From NCBI GenBank assembly GCA_946885605.1, contig CAMPGR010000032.1, positions 1 to 28,431 of the forward strand: a DNA stretch of 28,431 nt. Reading direction: 5' to 3'. The position numbers were made by a program, and so were the translations under genes. The DNA is from an uncultured Pseudomonadota bacterium (GTDB lineage: Bacteria; Pseudomonadota; Gammaproteobacteria; Burkholderiales; SG8-41). The stretch's first letter is position 1. Each line of letters begins with the position of its first letter. Under the pieces are notes generated by a model. It searched no databases. It saw nothing but the letters and a program-made list of their open reading frames with translations, and was not told the origin of the DNA. This document shows positions 1-7,903 of this stretch, in pieces.

Positions 1-1030
1 CCATGTAGCGATCGAGCTTGTGGTCCACGATCGCAAGCTCGCGCCCGGCGAACGCTCCGGCGTACTTGTAGGCGGCCCCGAGCGCGCCATAGTCGAGCAG
101 GTACTTGCGCCAGATATCGGGGCTGATGAGCGCAAAGTGGCTCCAGTTCACGCCGTTTTGTCCGGCGAGCCGGCGCTGCAACGGCCGCAGCGTGCTCTTG
201 CCCGACGCCGACGCGCCTTTCGTGTTCATGACGACGGGCGCTGACTGCGCCGGCAGCAGCGCGTAGCCTTCGCTCTCGGCAGAGCGGCGCATATGGGGTT
301 CGATCAACGCGCCTACGACGTCGCTGCCGAGCTCATTGGATGCGATTCCGACGGCAAGCCGCGAGAGCAGCGTCCTGTCGCCCCACACGCGCCCATGCGC
401 GGCGCGAATCGAAGACACCACGCGGACCAACGCCTCGCACGCCGCTCTCTTTACCGAAGAGTCCGTGCATTGCGCCGTCGTGGCCCAGCCCTTGAGCACG
501 CGGGTGCCGCGCGCCCAATCGCTCTCCTCGGACTGCGCGCTCGCGCGCACCGGGCGGAGCGCATGCAGGAAGTCGAGCAGTCCGGCCGACACCTCCTCTC
601 GAGAGGCCACCGGAAAAAGCGCCGCGATTTCCGCCTCGACCATCCTCGACAAGGCGCACTGCATGGCCTCGTACTCCGCGACGATTGCACCCATGTGAGG
701 CGCGATGTAGCGCGTGAGTATGGTCTCCATCATCCGCCGGAAGTTGATGCCGAGATCCTCGACCCGCGGCCCATCCGGCACGGAAAGATCGGCGGTCACG
801 CGGACGAGCAGCTCGTGCACCACGAGCCGCTCGGGGCGAAAGACGATGAGCTCTTCGGTCTGGAGGCCGGTGAGCGCGCGCAGCTCGTCAACCGAGCGCG
901 GCTCGGAGCGTGTGTTTTCCGGCCGGAATATCGTGGAGAGCGGCTGCAGCTCGGCAGGGATCTCGGACTCGATGCCGGGATTCCATGGGCCGTACTCGAT
1001 GGCGGTGCTGCTCGGGACGTCGAGGGTCAT
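1..1030 (-). CDS. P-loop (zeta-toxin/AAA kinase-like) protein, 3' end off window
   Basis: An open frame starts at ATG 1030 and runs through 343 codons off the left edge with no stop, so the protein is incomplete. Residues 1 to about 260 look alpha-helical and match no family I recognise. A Walker A motif, GASASGKST, lies at about residues 272-280 after a hydrophobic beta strand (APVVMN). About 25 residues later comes ISPDIWRKYLLDYG. That spacing and the D-x-x-R-K-like sequence recall zeta-toxin-type P-loop kinases, where the motif positions the substrate. If that is right, the protein would phosphorylate a small molecule or nucleotide sugar, but this is inference. There is no antitoxin-like small gene upstream; the neighbour is a GST gene. 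The ribosome-binding site is weak. It could equally be a large hypothetical ATPase of another P-loop family. Confidence 0.75.
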   Translation of the reverse strand, partial: MTLDVPSSTAIEYGPWNPGIESEIPAELQPLSTIFRPENTRSEPRSVDELRALTGLQTEELIVFRPERLVVHELLVRVTADLSVPDGPRVEDLGINFRRMMETILTRYIAPHMGAIVAEYEAMQCALSRMVEAEIAALFPVASREEVSAGLLDFLHALRPVRASAQSEESDWARGTRVLKGWATTAQCTDSSVKRAACEALVRVVSSIRAAHGRVWGDRTLLSRLAVGIASNELGSDVVGALIEPHMRRSAESEGYALLPAQSAPVVMNTKGASASGKSTLRPLQRRLAGQNGVNWSHFALISPDIWRKYLLDYGALGAAYKYAGAFAGRELAIVDHKLDRYM

Positions 1031-1075
1031 AGGTCTGCCCTGTATGGCCGCCACAGCTCATGCGGTGCGCCGCGT

Positions 1076-1100
1076 CCCCCGGGTCACAGCGCCCCGGGGG
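1076..1100. terminator. GC-only hairpin between P-loop gene and GST gene
   Basis: An 8-bp inverted repeat (1076-1083 with 1093-1100, CCCCCGGG arms, 9-base loop) lies just downstream of the GST stop codon. It has no T-tract, so it would be at best a weak or Rho-assisted terminator, or an RNA-stability element. Confidence 0.35.
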
Positions 1101-1109
1101 CACACGGGC

Positions 1110-1697
1110 TCAACTGCGTTTCGGCCAGCCCGGCAGCGCCTCGCAGCGCTTGAGCCACGCGGAGACGGAAGGATAAGCGTCGAGATCGAAGCCGCCCTCG
1201 GGGGCGACCTGCACGTATGGGAAACAGGCGACGTCCGCGAGGGTCGGCCGGTCGAGCGCGAGCCACTCGTGGTTCCTGAGCCGCCCTTCCATCACCGCGA
1301 GCCCCTGCCGCCCGTAACCCTGGTATTCCTCGACGTTGCCCTGCTTGATGCCGCGCTTCACACCGCGCGCCCACTGCACGCCGTAGTGGATCTCGTTGTT
1401 CGCGAGCGCCAGCCACTGCATGACTTCCGCCATGCCGAGCGGATCGGTCGGCAGCCACTTTTCCCCGCCGTACTTGCGCGCAATGTAAACGAGGTTCGAA
1501 GTCGAATCCCAGAATACCTTGCCTTCGGCTTCGAGCACCGGCACCTGCCCGCGCGGGTTCAGATTGAGGAACGGCTTCTTCTTGTGCTCCTTGTTCGGGA
1601 AATCGACGATCGCTTTCTCGTATGGCACGTTGAGGAGCGCGAGCAGAATGCGTACCTTGAAGGCGTTGCCCGAGTTGTCGGTCATGTAGAGTTTCAT
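1110..1697 (-). CDS. Glutathione S-transferase family protein
   Basis: This 195-residue protein has the usual cytosolic GST length. The thioredoxin-like N-terminal domain spans about residues 1-80. It begins MKLYMTDNSGNAFKVRI, contains the cis-proline segment NPRGQVPVLE, and has DSTSNLVYIARKYG where GSTs bind the gamma-glutamyl part of glutathione. The all-helical C-terminal domain ends with LADVACFPYV. The start at ATG 1697 is chosen because AAAGGAG precedes it at ideal spacing and the family start fits; the frame stays open upstream but reads through the palindromic repeat. The gene follows the MmgE/PrpD gene by 55 bases, mostly occupied by that repeat. A detoxification or isomerase role in the acid-catabolism cluster is possible. 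The substrate cannot be told from sequence. Confidence 0.93.
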   Translation of the reverse strand: MKLYMTDNSGNAFKVRILLALLNVPYEKAIVDFPNKEHKKKPFLNLNPRGQVPVLEAEGKVFWDSTSNLVYIARKYGGEKWLPTDPLGMAEVMQWLALANNEIHYGVQWARGVKRGIKQGNVEEYQGYGRQGLAVMEGRLRNHEWLALDRPTLADVACFPYVQVAPEGGFDLDAYPSVSAWLKRCEALPGWPKRS

Positions 1698-1716
1698 GGT
1701 CTTCTCCTTTCGGTGA

Positions 1717-1747
1717 GGGGTCAGACCCCGAGTCGGGCTCTGACCCC
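1717..1747. repeat. Dispersed palindrome, copy A
   Basis: The left arm GGGGTCAGACCCCGA (1717-1731) and right arm TCGGGCTCTGACCCC (1733-1747) are inverted repeats with one mismatch. The left arm also contains its own short palindrome, GGGGTC-A-GACCCC. It fills most of the gap between the MmgE/PrpD stop and the GST ribosome-binding site. Related copies lie at 7027-7056 and 27456-27487. In RNA it would form a strong hairpin and could act as an attenuator or stability element between these genes. Confidence 0.85.
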
Positions 1748-1752
1748 GGTGA

Positions 1753-3111
1753 TCATGCGTCTTTGCGCATCCGCGCCGCCGGCACCGAAGCACGCGCCAC
1801 TTCCGCCGCGTCCTTCAACTTGCCCACCTCCCAGCACAGCCGGATCAGCTTGTCGGTCTCGCTCCCTGAAAGGATGCCCTCGGCGAGCCCGCGAAACTTC
1901 GCTTCGAGGTCCGCATCCGACATCGGCCGATCCAGGCTCCCGACCGCATGCTCGACGAATTTCTCGAGCGTGCGCCCGTCCTTGAGCCTGATCGCGATGT
2001 GCACTTGGTCCTCGTGCATCGCGGCATCGGCATTCGCGCTCACGCGATCGCGCAGCGCGATCACCTTGGGATCGCGCACGCAGGCATCGCTGTACTGCGC
2101 CTCGCCCCCCGCACCGTGGATGATGGCGACCGCCGCGGAGTGATAAACGCTGAACTTGCCTTCGAGCCCGACCTGAGGCGTTTTCTTGCCGGTCAACTCG
2201 AGCACCAGTGGGTGGGTGCGGAGCGCAATGCTCTCGATATCCTCCGCCTTGAGCTTGTGCTCGTTCCGGAGTTGAATGCAGCCATCGATCGCAGGGTGAA
2301 TCACGATCCCGCACGCAAAAGGCTTGTAGGTGTTGAGCGCGATCTCCCAGGTCTCCCCCAGCCGTGCGGTGATTTCCTCCGGCTTGAAGAGGGTGGAGAG
2401 CACGTTCGCAAACCCGCGCTTCGCCTCGATGCCCTGACTCGAGCTGGTGAAGTTCTGCTGCGCGAGGAGCGCCGCGAGAAGGCCGTTCTTCGCCGCGTTG
2501 CCCGGATGAAACGGCTTGCACATGGTCCCGAACATCTCGCGCAGCCCGCTCGATTGCGTCGCCGCGATCCCGAGCGCCCACGTCATCTGCTGCGCGCTCA
2601 GGCCGAGCAGCCTGCCCGCGGCCGCCGCCGCGCCGAACACGCCGGCCGTGCCCGTGATATGCCAGCCCACATCGTAGTGCGCCGGATAAACCGAGTTGCC
2701 GATGCGGCACTCCACCTCGACGCCGAGTATGAAGGCGTGCAGGAAATCGGCGCCGCTCACGGGCTTGCGTTCCGCAAGGGCGAGGATCGCGGACGCGACC
2801 GGCCCGCTCGGATGAATCACGGTCTTGAGATGCGTGTCGTCGAAATCGAAGGTGTGCGACGTGATGCCGTTCATCAGCGCCGCCTGCATGATGTCGAGCC
2901 GGTCGCCGCGCCCGAGCACGGTCGCTTCAGCAGGTCCGGAGAAGGGCGCAAGCGCCGCGAGCGCGCGCTCCACCGTTTCGTGGCACGAGCCCCCGACCGC
3001 GCAGCCCACCCAGTTCAGAAACGAGCGCGCCGCCTCGTGCCGCACGCCTTGCGGGATGTCGGCGTAGCGGTGCTCGACGAGAAAGCGTGCGAGGGTGCGT
3101 GTTACATCCAT
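1753..3111 (-). CDS. MmgE/PrpD family protein (2-methylcitrate dehydratase-like)
   Basis: This 452-residue cytoplasmic protein has the length and motifs of the MmgE/PrpD fold (2-methylcitrate dehydratase, cis-aconitate decarboxylase, iminodisuccinate epimerase). Visible signatures are FDFDDTH at about residues 88-94 followed by HPSGPVASAILAL at 100-112, and the helix DVGWHITGTAGVFGAAAAAGRLLGL at about 147-171. The C-terminal lid domain begins near residue 270. ATG 3111 has an AGGTGGAG ribosome-binding site. It is the sixth gene of the leftward cluster, 24 bases after the PrpB-like lyase. PrpD proteins dehydrate tricarboxylates, and dehydratase plus hydratase plus lyase in one operon points to an alkyl-citrate-type substrate. 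The exact reaction cannot be assigned because the family also has decarboxylases and epimerases. Confidence 0.93.
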   Translation of the reverse strand: MDVTRTLARFLVEHRYADIPQGVRHEAARSFLNWVGCAVGGSCHETVERALAALAPFSGPAEATVLGRGDRLDIMQAALMNGITSHTFDFDDTHLKTVIHPSGPVASAILALAERKPVSGADFLHAFILGVEVECRIGNSVYPAHYDVGWHITGTAGVFGAAAAAGRLLGLSAQQMTWALGIAATQSSGLREMFGTMCKPFHPGNAAKNGLLAALLAQQNFTSSSQGIEAKRGFANVLSTLFKPEEITARLGETWEIALNTYKPFACGIVIHPAIDGCIQLRNEHKLKAEDIESIALRTHPLVLELTGKKTPQVGLEGKFSVYHSAAVAIIHGAGGEAQYSDACVRDPKVIALRDRVSANADAAMHEDQVHIAIRLKDGRTLEKFVEHAVGSLDRPMSDADLEAKFRGLAEGILSGSETDKLIRLCWEVGKLKDAAEVARASVPAARMRKDA

Positions 3112-3135
3112 GCTCCACCTTGAGAAAGTTGGAAA

Positions 3136-4035
3136 TTATTCTGGCGTGGCTGCGCCGCGATTCAGCAAATACTGCTTCTCCCACGCTTCGACTTCGCCCA
3201 GCCCCAGCGCTTCGTTGTACTCGGTGAACGAGAGCATGCGGCTGCGCGCATTGCGGGTGCTGCCCTCGCGCTTCAGCACGCCGAGCGCTTCGCGTATCGC
3301 ATAACCCGCGGCATAACGCGCGAGACCCGGATAGATCGCGATGCGGAAACCCAGCTTTTCGATCTCCTCCACCGTAAGCTCGCCCAGTTTTCCGCCGCCA
3401 TCGATGTTCACCAGGCACGGCGCATCGATCTCGGACGTTACCCGTTGCAGGTCTTGCATGATGGCCGGGCCGGTTTTCAGCTCGACGAAAACCACGTCCG
3501 CGCCCGCCTCACGATAAGCCTTTCCGCGCCGGATCGCCTCCTCCAGCCCGTGGGCGGAGGCAGCATCGGTCCGCGCGATGATGATGAAGTCCGGATCGCG
3601 ACGCGCGGCGAGCGCCGCTTCGATCTTCCCGACATGCTCGTCCATCGCGACGACCGGGCGCGAGCCTGGCATATGCCCGCAGCGCTTCGGCGCGACCTGG
3701 TCCTCGAGGTGTATGGCCGCCACACCAGCCGCTTCGAACTCTTCGACGGTGCGCCGCACGTTGACCGCATTGCCGTAGCCGGTGTCCGCGTCGCAGATCA
3801 GCGGAATGTTGACGCACGCGGCGACCCGGTGCGCGTGGCTTGAAATCAGCGTGAGATCGATGAGGCCCACGTCGGGGTGTCCCAGGAGGCTCGCCGAGAC
3901 ACCGTTGCCCGTCATGTACACCGCTTCGAATCCGGCCTGCTCCACAAAGCGCGCGCCGTAGGCGTCGTAGATGCCGGGCGCAACGATCATCGGCGCCCGA
4001 GTGAGCCGCTGGCGCAGTCGCTGTCGGACGTTCAC
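3136..4035 (-). CDS. Isocitrate lyase/PEP mutase family lyase (PrpB-like)
   Basis: This 299-residue TIM-barrel enzyme belongs to the PEP mutase/isocitrate lyase superfamily. It keeps the metal and substrate residues CDADTGYGN (about residues 81-89), LEDQ (110-113) and IARTDA, and the lyase signature KRCGH at about 117-121. The cysteine in KRCGH is the catalytic acid of methylisocitrate and isocitrate lyases, so C-C cleavage is more likely than phosphonate chemistry. The start is GTG 4035, which overlaps the stop of the preceding MLE gene as GTGA. Upstream in-frame residues read as antisense-like arginine-rich sequence, which supports this choice. With the dehydratase genes on either side it would release a keto acid plus succinate or glyoxylate from an isocitrate-like acid. 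Oxaloacetate decarboxylases of the same superfamily are the main alternative. Confidence 0.92.
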   Translation of the reverse strand: MNVRQRLRQRLTRAPMIVAPGIYDAYGARFVEQAGFEAVYMTGNGVSASLLGHPDVGLIDLTLISSHAHRVAACVNIPLICDADTGYGNAVNVRRTVEEFEAAGVAAIHLEDQVAPKRCGHMPGSRPVVAMDEHVGKIEAALAARRDPDFIIIARTDAASAHGLEEAIRRGKAYREAGADVVFVELKTGPAIMQDLQRVTSEIDAPCLVNIDGGGKLGELTVEEIEKLGFRIAIYPGLARYAAGYAIREALGVLKREGSTRNARSRMLSFTEYNEALGLGEVEAWEKQYLLNRGAATPE

Positions 4036-5165
4036 GCCGTCGCCTCGCTCACGTCGAAGCGATAGCGTGCGAGCTTCGCCTCGTCCAGCATGACGCCAAG
4101 GCCCACCCCCCCTGGCAACGGGATGCTGCCCGAGGTGAGATCGAGCTTGTGCGTCACGATGTCGTCGGAAGTCTTGAGCGGCCCCACGCACTCCAGCCCG
4201 TCGATCACGTTCTTCGATGTCGCGGCGAGCATGATCTCAGCCATGGTATTGATGCCGAGCCCGAAGCCGTGCCCCACCACGCAGCGGATGCCGGCCGCCT
4301 CGGCGGTCGCGATCATGCGCCGCGTATTGAGAAAGCCGCCCTGCTTCATGACCTTGACCTTCACGATGTCCGCGGCATCCATCCTGATAATACCTATCAG
4401 GCTACCGTGATCGAGCACCGACTCGTCGGCCATCACCGGCACGCCGACCGCGTTCGCCTCGCGGCGCACGCGCGCCATGCCGCCGATGTCGTCCGCCGGG
4501 ACCGGCTGCTCGAAAAGCTGCAGCTTGTACGGCGCGACCATGCGTGCGAGCTTAATGGAGGTGTCGGCGTCGTAGCCGGCGTTGGCGTCGATGCGGATGT
4601 TGAAATCGGGCCCGACCGCCTCGCGGACCGCTTTCACCCGGTCGCGGTCCGCTTCGATGCTGCCGCCGACTTTGATCTTCGCCGAGCGGAAGCCGCGCTG
4701 CTTCCAGCTCATCGTCTCCTTGACCGCCTCGTCCGGCGACACGATGCCGATCCAGGCGTTGAAGAGGAGCCGGTCCTTCACCGCGCCGCCGAGGTAGGCG
4801 TGCACTGGCATGCGCGCGGCGCGCGCCGCCAGATCGACGCACGCCATTTCAATCGCTGCCTTGGCATCGAGGAATTCCGCGATTGCCGGCTCGATCCGCT
4901 CCAGCACGCGATGGATGTTGATGGGGTCCAACCCCACGACTGCCGGTGCAAGCTTCGATTCCAGCACGCGCAGGTTGTCTTCGATGGTCTCCTTCGAATA
5001 CCCGGGAGACGGATCGATGTTCCCGAGGCCAACGCTGCCGTCGTCCGCTGTGACGCGCACGAGGGCGCTCTCCTGGACAGTCTTTGCGCGATACGCGTTC
5101 TTGTACTCGCCGATCAGCGGCACGGCGACGCCAAACACTTCCACGCGTTCGATCCTGAGATTCAT
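4032..5165 (-). CDS. Mandelate racemase/muconate lactonizing enzyme family protein
   Basis: This 377-residue enolase-superfamily enzyme has a capping domain at about residues 1-130 and a barrel after it. Catalytic and metal residues are visible in order: KIK (163-165), RIDAN with Asp193, LFEQP with Glu219, ADES with Asp247/Glu248, KVKVMKQGG with the second lysine near 269-271, and GHG at 298-300. Lysines on both sides of the barrel are typical of the muconate lactonizing subgroup (cycloisomerases, o-succinylbenzoate synthases, epimerases). The start at ATG 5165 overlaps the LeuD-like stop as ATGA, and the stop overlaps the next gene as GTGA, so all three are translationally coupled. Abstraction of a proton alpha to a carboxylate (racemization, lactone opening or dehydration of a hydroxy acid) fits the cluster. 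The substrate is unknown. Confidence 0.92.
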   Translation of the reverse strand: MNLRIERVEVFGVAVPLIGEYKNAYRAKTVQESALVRVTADDGSVGLGNIDPSPGYSKETIEDNLRVLESKLAPAVVGLDPINIHRVLERIEPAIAEFLDAKAAIEMACVDLAARAARMPVHAYLGGAVKDRLLFNAWIGIVSPDEAVKETMSWKQRGFRSAKIKVGGSIEADRDRVKAVREAVGPDFNIRIDANAGYDADTSIKLARMVAPYKLQLFEQPVPADDIGGMARVRREANAVGVPVMADESVLDHGSLIGIIRMDAADIVKVKVMKQGGFLNTRRMIATAEAAGIRCVVGHGFGLGINTMAEIMLAATSKNVIDGLECVGPLKTSDDIVTHKLDLTSGSIPLPGGVGLGVMLDEAKLARYRFDVSEATA

Positions 5166-5662
5166 GCCAACTCCCACTGCGGGTGCTGCTTCAAAAACGG
5201 GATGAGTCCGCCCGCGGACAGGATCGCGCGAATTTCCTGCGGCAACTGCGGCACACGGCGCTCGATGCCGCGGGCGGCGACAGCGATGCGCCCGTTTTCC
5301 AGATCGACCGCAACGTCGTCGTTTTCCGCGATGCCCGCGATATCGCACTCGACGACCGGGAGGCCGTTGTTGATGGCATTACGGAAGAACTGCCGTCCGA
5401 ACGACACGGCGACGATCGCTGCAACGCCCATCATGCGCATGACGTGCACCGCCTGCTCGCGCGAGGAATTGATACCGAAGTTCCTGCCCGCGACGATGAT
5501 ATCGCCCGGCTCGAAGCGTTCCGCGAACCCCGGCGCCACTTGCTCGAAGGCACGCTGCGCGATATAGGCGGTGTCACGTCCCGGCAGGTATTTGCTCGAG
5601 CAGTGTACGTCGGTATTGATCTCGTCGCCGAGCAGGTGCGCGCGGCTGTTGATTATGCTCAC
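5162..5662 (-). CDS. 3-isopropylmalate dehydratase small subunit (LeuD) family
   Basis: This 166-residue aconitase-swivel domain protein is the partner of the LeuC-like subunit encoded just upstream. It has the short form typical of the homoaconitase/archaeal-type small subunit. The signature GDIIVAGRNFGINSSREQAV lies at about residues 53-72, with the loop serine and arginine that contact the substrate carboxylate, followed by FGRQFFRNAINNGLP. The start is GTG 5662, which overlaps the LeuC-like TGA by four bases. The stop overlaps the next ATG. Together the two subunits would form a 4Fe-4S hydro-lyase that isomerises a hydroxy di- or tricarboxylate. The operon contains no leucine biosynthesis genes, so a catabolic substrate is more likely than isopropylmalate. 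Confidence 0.94.
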   Translation of the reverse strand: MSIINSRAHLLGDEINTDVHCSSKYLPGRDTAYIAQRAFEQVAPGFAERFEPGDIIVAGRNFGINSSREQAVHVMRMMGVAAIVAVSFGRQFFRNAINNGLPVVECDIAGIAENDDVAVDLENGRIAVAARGIERRVPQLPQEIRAILSAGGLIPFLKQHPQWELA

Positions 5663-6957
5663 GCCGCTTCCTCCAAATTAACGGGGCGCCATTCGCCCCC
5701 CGCGATTTCACGCGGATCCGTAATGCGTCCGGCGAGTGCGGACGCCGCCACGGTCGCCGCAGACCCGATCCAGATTTCGGAGTCGGGATTGCCGAGCCGC
5801 CCCTTGAAGTTGCGGTTTGCGCTCGAAATCACCACCTGTCCGTCGCCGGTGATGAGATGCCCGGTGATGTTGACGCACGTGCCGCATCCCGCGGCCTCGA
5901 CCGATGCGCCGGCGAGTGTCAGCGCCTCGATCAGACCTTCGCGCGCCGCGGCGAGGTACACCTGACGCGAAGCAGGCGTCACGATCATGCGCACGCCACG
6001 GGCAATGCGCTTGCCTTTGAGTATCGCGGCCGCCTGCCTGATATCGTCGAGCCGGCCGTTGGTGCAGGTGCCGATCAGCGCGACGTCGATTTTCTGGCCC
6101 GCAACCTGGGGCACGCCGGTCACATCGTCGATGCGATGGTTGCGCGCGACCTGCGGCGCGAGCGCGGACGCATCGATCTCGATCCGCTCCACGTAGCGCG
6201 CGTCGGAATCCGCCGTGACCGGACGCGGTTCACCCGCGCCGTGCGACTTGAGCCAGGCAAAGGTCTTCGCGTCCGCTTCCAGGATGGCGGCCTTTGCGCC
6301 GAGTTCCGCCGCGTGGTTGGCGAGCGTCATGCGATCGTCGATCGCCATGGCGCAGACCGCGGGGCCGCAATACTCGATGGCGCAATAGTTGGCGCCTTCG
6401 GCGCCGAGCCGACCGAGCATCGCGAGCGTGATGTCCTTCGCCCACACGCCGGGTGCGAGCTTTCCCCTCAACTCGACGCGGATCGATTCGGGCACCCGGA
6501 ACCACAGCTTGCCGGTCATCATCACGGCCGCCACGTCGCTGCCCTCCACGCCGGTGCCGAGCGCGTTGAACGCGCCGTAGGTGGTCGAGTGCGTGTCCGT
6601 GCCGACCACGAGATCGCCGCACGTGAGATGGCCGCCTTCGGGCAGCACCTGGTGGCAGATGCCGTCGCCCACGTCATAGAGCAGTGCGCCGTGCCGCTCG
6701 GCAAACGCGCGCATCGCGACGTGGATGTTCGCCGCCTCACGGTGCGGCGGCGGCGAGTAGTGGTCGAGCACGAATGCCGTCTTCTGCGCATACGGCAGAC
6801 GCTCCGCCCCGAGCTCCTCCACCCGCTTCAGCGCGTTGCCGGCGCGCGCATCGTGGACCATCGCGAAGTCGACGCATGCCACGACAACATCACCCGCGGC
6901 AACCGGCCTGCCGCCGGCGTGCGCGCCCAGTATTTTTTCAGCAATGGTCGAGCCCAT
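5659..6957 (-). CDS. 3-isopropylmalate dehydratase large subunit (LeuC) / homoaconitase-like
   Basis: This 432-residue aconitase-fold large subunit has a typical length for the homoaconitase/HACN type of LeuC. The three 4Fe-4S ligands are Cys298 (GTCTNGR) and Cys358 and Cys361 (AGCGTC). The active-site segment VGTDTHSTTYGA is at about residues 118-129. The second cluster motif is AGCGTCVN where classical LeuC has PGCGPC, one sign of a divergent substrate class. ATG 6957 has GGAGG five bases upstream. About 100 bases separate it from the HpcH/HpaI aldolase gene, and copy B of the dispersed palindrome lies in that gap. Its likely job is the hydration or isomerization step after the PrpD-type dehydratase. 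Confidence 0.94.
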   Translation of the reverse strand: MGSTIAEKILGAHAGGRPVAAGDVVVACVDFAMVHDARAGNALKRVEELGAERLPYAQKTAFVLDHYSPPPHREAANIHVAMRAFAERHGALLYDVGDGICHQVLPEGGHLTCGDLVVGTDTHSTTYGAFNALGTGVEGSDVAAVMMTGKLWFRVPESIRVELRGKLAPGVWAKDITLAMLGRLGAEGANYCAIEYCGPAVCAMAIDDRMTLANHAAELGAKAAILEADAKTFAWLKSHGAGEPRPVTADSDARYVERIEIDASALAPQVARNHRIDDVTGVPQVAGQKIDVALIGTCTNGRLDDIRQAAAILKGKRIARGVRMIVTPASRQVYLAAAREGLIEALTLAGASVEAAGCGTCVNITGHLITGDGQVVISSANRNFKGRLGNPDSEIWIGSAATVAASALAGRITDPREIAGGEWRPVNLEEAA

Positions 6958-7026
6958 TAAGTCCTCCAGTGGATCGCGTGCCGCGAGAGACGCAGAGGAA
7001 AGAGCGTGATTCTAACAGCCTTCGTG

Positions 7027-7056
7027 AGGGTCAGACCCCGACTCGGGTCTGACCCT
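7027..7056. repeat. Dispersed palindrome, copy B
   Basis: The left arm AGGGTCAGACCCCGA (7027-7041) and right arm TCGGGTCTGACCCT (7043-7056) pair with one bulged base. The right arm overlaps the first two bases of the aldolase stop codon (complement of 7055-7057). It lies between the aldolase and LeuC-like genes, which are read in the same direction, so it may modulate readthrough. Confidence 0.85.
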
Positions 7057-7825
7057 ATTTCGATTTGACGGCGTTCATGCGCCGCACCGCGTCGATAAAC
7101 AGATGGCCGTCGGTGCCGAGCACCACGAGACTGACGCCGCGCTTCGCGACCGTCCGCCCGTATTCCGGATCGAGCCGGTTGCCTATCGTCGTCATGACGT
7201 GCTTGCCATGGCGGCGCGCGGCGGCAATCACCGTGTCGAGCGCCGCGCCCAGCCTTTCATCGTCGAACGTCGCGCCCGGCACGCCGAGAGAAACGGCGAG
7301 ATCCGTCGGACCGACGAAAAACACTTCGAGTCCCGGCATCGCGGCAAGATCGTCGAAATGTTGCAGGCTTTCCTTGTCCTCGAGGAGCGGAATCACCATG
7401 ACCCGCTGATTCGCCGCGGCCGCATACTCGTTCCAATCCGGCGGCGAGTAGCGCGCCGCGCGCACGATGGGACACGCGCCGCGCACGCCCTCGGGCGCGT
7501 ACTTGACAGCCTGGAGCGCCGCGACGCACTTGTCGCGATTCGCATGCGGGACCGCAATGCCCAGGGCACCGAGGTTGAGAAGCTTTTTGATGAGCGCCGC
7601 ATCGACCTCCGGCACGCGCACCAGAGGCGTGATGCCGGCCGCATCGGCCGCGCGGATCAAATGCGCGCAACGATCGAGATCGAGCGCGCTGTGTTCCATG
7701 TCGATGATGACGAAATCGACGCCCGCCGCCGCCATCATCTCCACGATCATCGGGCTGCCCGTGAAGAGCAGCATGCCGGTCACCGTCTTACCGCGCGCGA
7801 GAGCTGCCCGAATCCTGTTTTCCAT
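7055..7825 (-). CDS. HpcH/HpaI aldolase/citrate lyase family protein
   Basis: This 256-residue class II pyruvate-type aldolase (2-keto-3-deoxy acid or 4-hydroxy-2-oxoheptanedioate aldolase family) acts in the cytoplasm. The residues known in E. coli HpaI occur here at the same positions: Asp42 and His45 (IDMEHS), Arg70 (LVRVP), Glu149 (LLED) and Asp175 (GPTDLAVSLG), the last two binding the divalent metal. The start at ATG 7825 lacks a good ribosome-binding site. A promoter candidate lies 37-65 bases upstream, making this the first gene of the leftward cluster. It would split a hydroxy-keto acid into pyruvate (or oxaloacetate) plus an aldehyde. The aldehyde partner cannot be deduced. Confidence 0.95.
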   Translation of the reverse strand: MENRIRAALARGKTVTGMLLFTGSPMIVEMMAAAGVDFVIIDMEHSALDLDRCAHLIRAADAAGITPLVRVPEVDAALIKKLLNLGALGIAVPHANRDKCVAALQAVKYAPEGVRGACPIVRAARYSPPDWNEYAAAANQRVMVIPLLEDKESLQHFDDLAAMPGLEVFFVGPTDLAVSLGVPGATFDDERLGAALDTVIAAARRHGKHVMTTIGNRLDPEYGRTVAKRGVSLVVLGTDGHLFIDAVRRMNAVKSK

Positions 7826-7861
7826 TTAGCGCAGAAAGGAACGGTGACGAAGGGAAACCCG

Positions 7862-7890
7862 AGCGTACCGAGGCCCCGGAAATCGGTCAA
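7862..7890 (-). promoter_or_regulatory. Candidate sigma-70 promoter of the leftward catabolic cluster
   Basis: On the minus strand TTGACC (7890-7885) is followed after exactly 17 bases by TACGCT (7867-7862). This would start transcription near 7855 and leave a leader of about 30 bases before the aldolase ATG. The -35 box is good and the -10 box is poor, so an activator is plausible. Confidence 0.45.
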
Positions 7891-7903
7891 GTACGCGCGC
7901 AGG

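Noticed and set aside
293..1985. Long rightward open frames across 293-1153 and 714-1985
   Set aside because: They are opposite-strand shadows of the P-loop and GST genes: arginine/histidine-rich, no family motifs, no ribosome-binding sites.
5162..6957. Leucine biosynthesis leuCD
   Set aside because: No leuA or leuB partner of the biosynthetic type is adjacent, the cluster motif is AGCGTC, and the operon context is catabolic. The isopropylmalate-dehydrogenase relative at 14666 has a RECTEGFY substrate segment instead of the leucine type.
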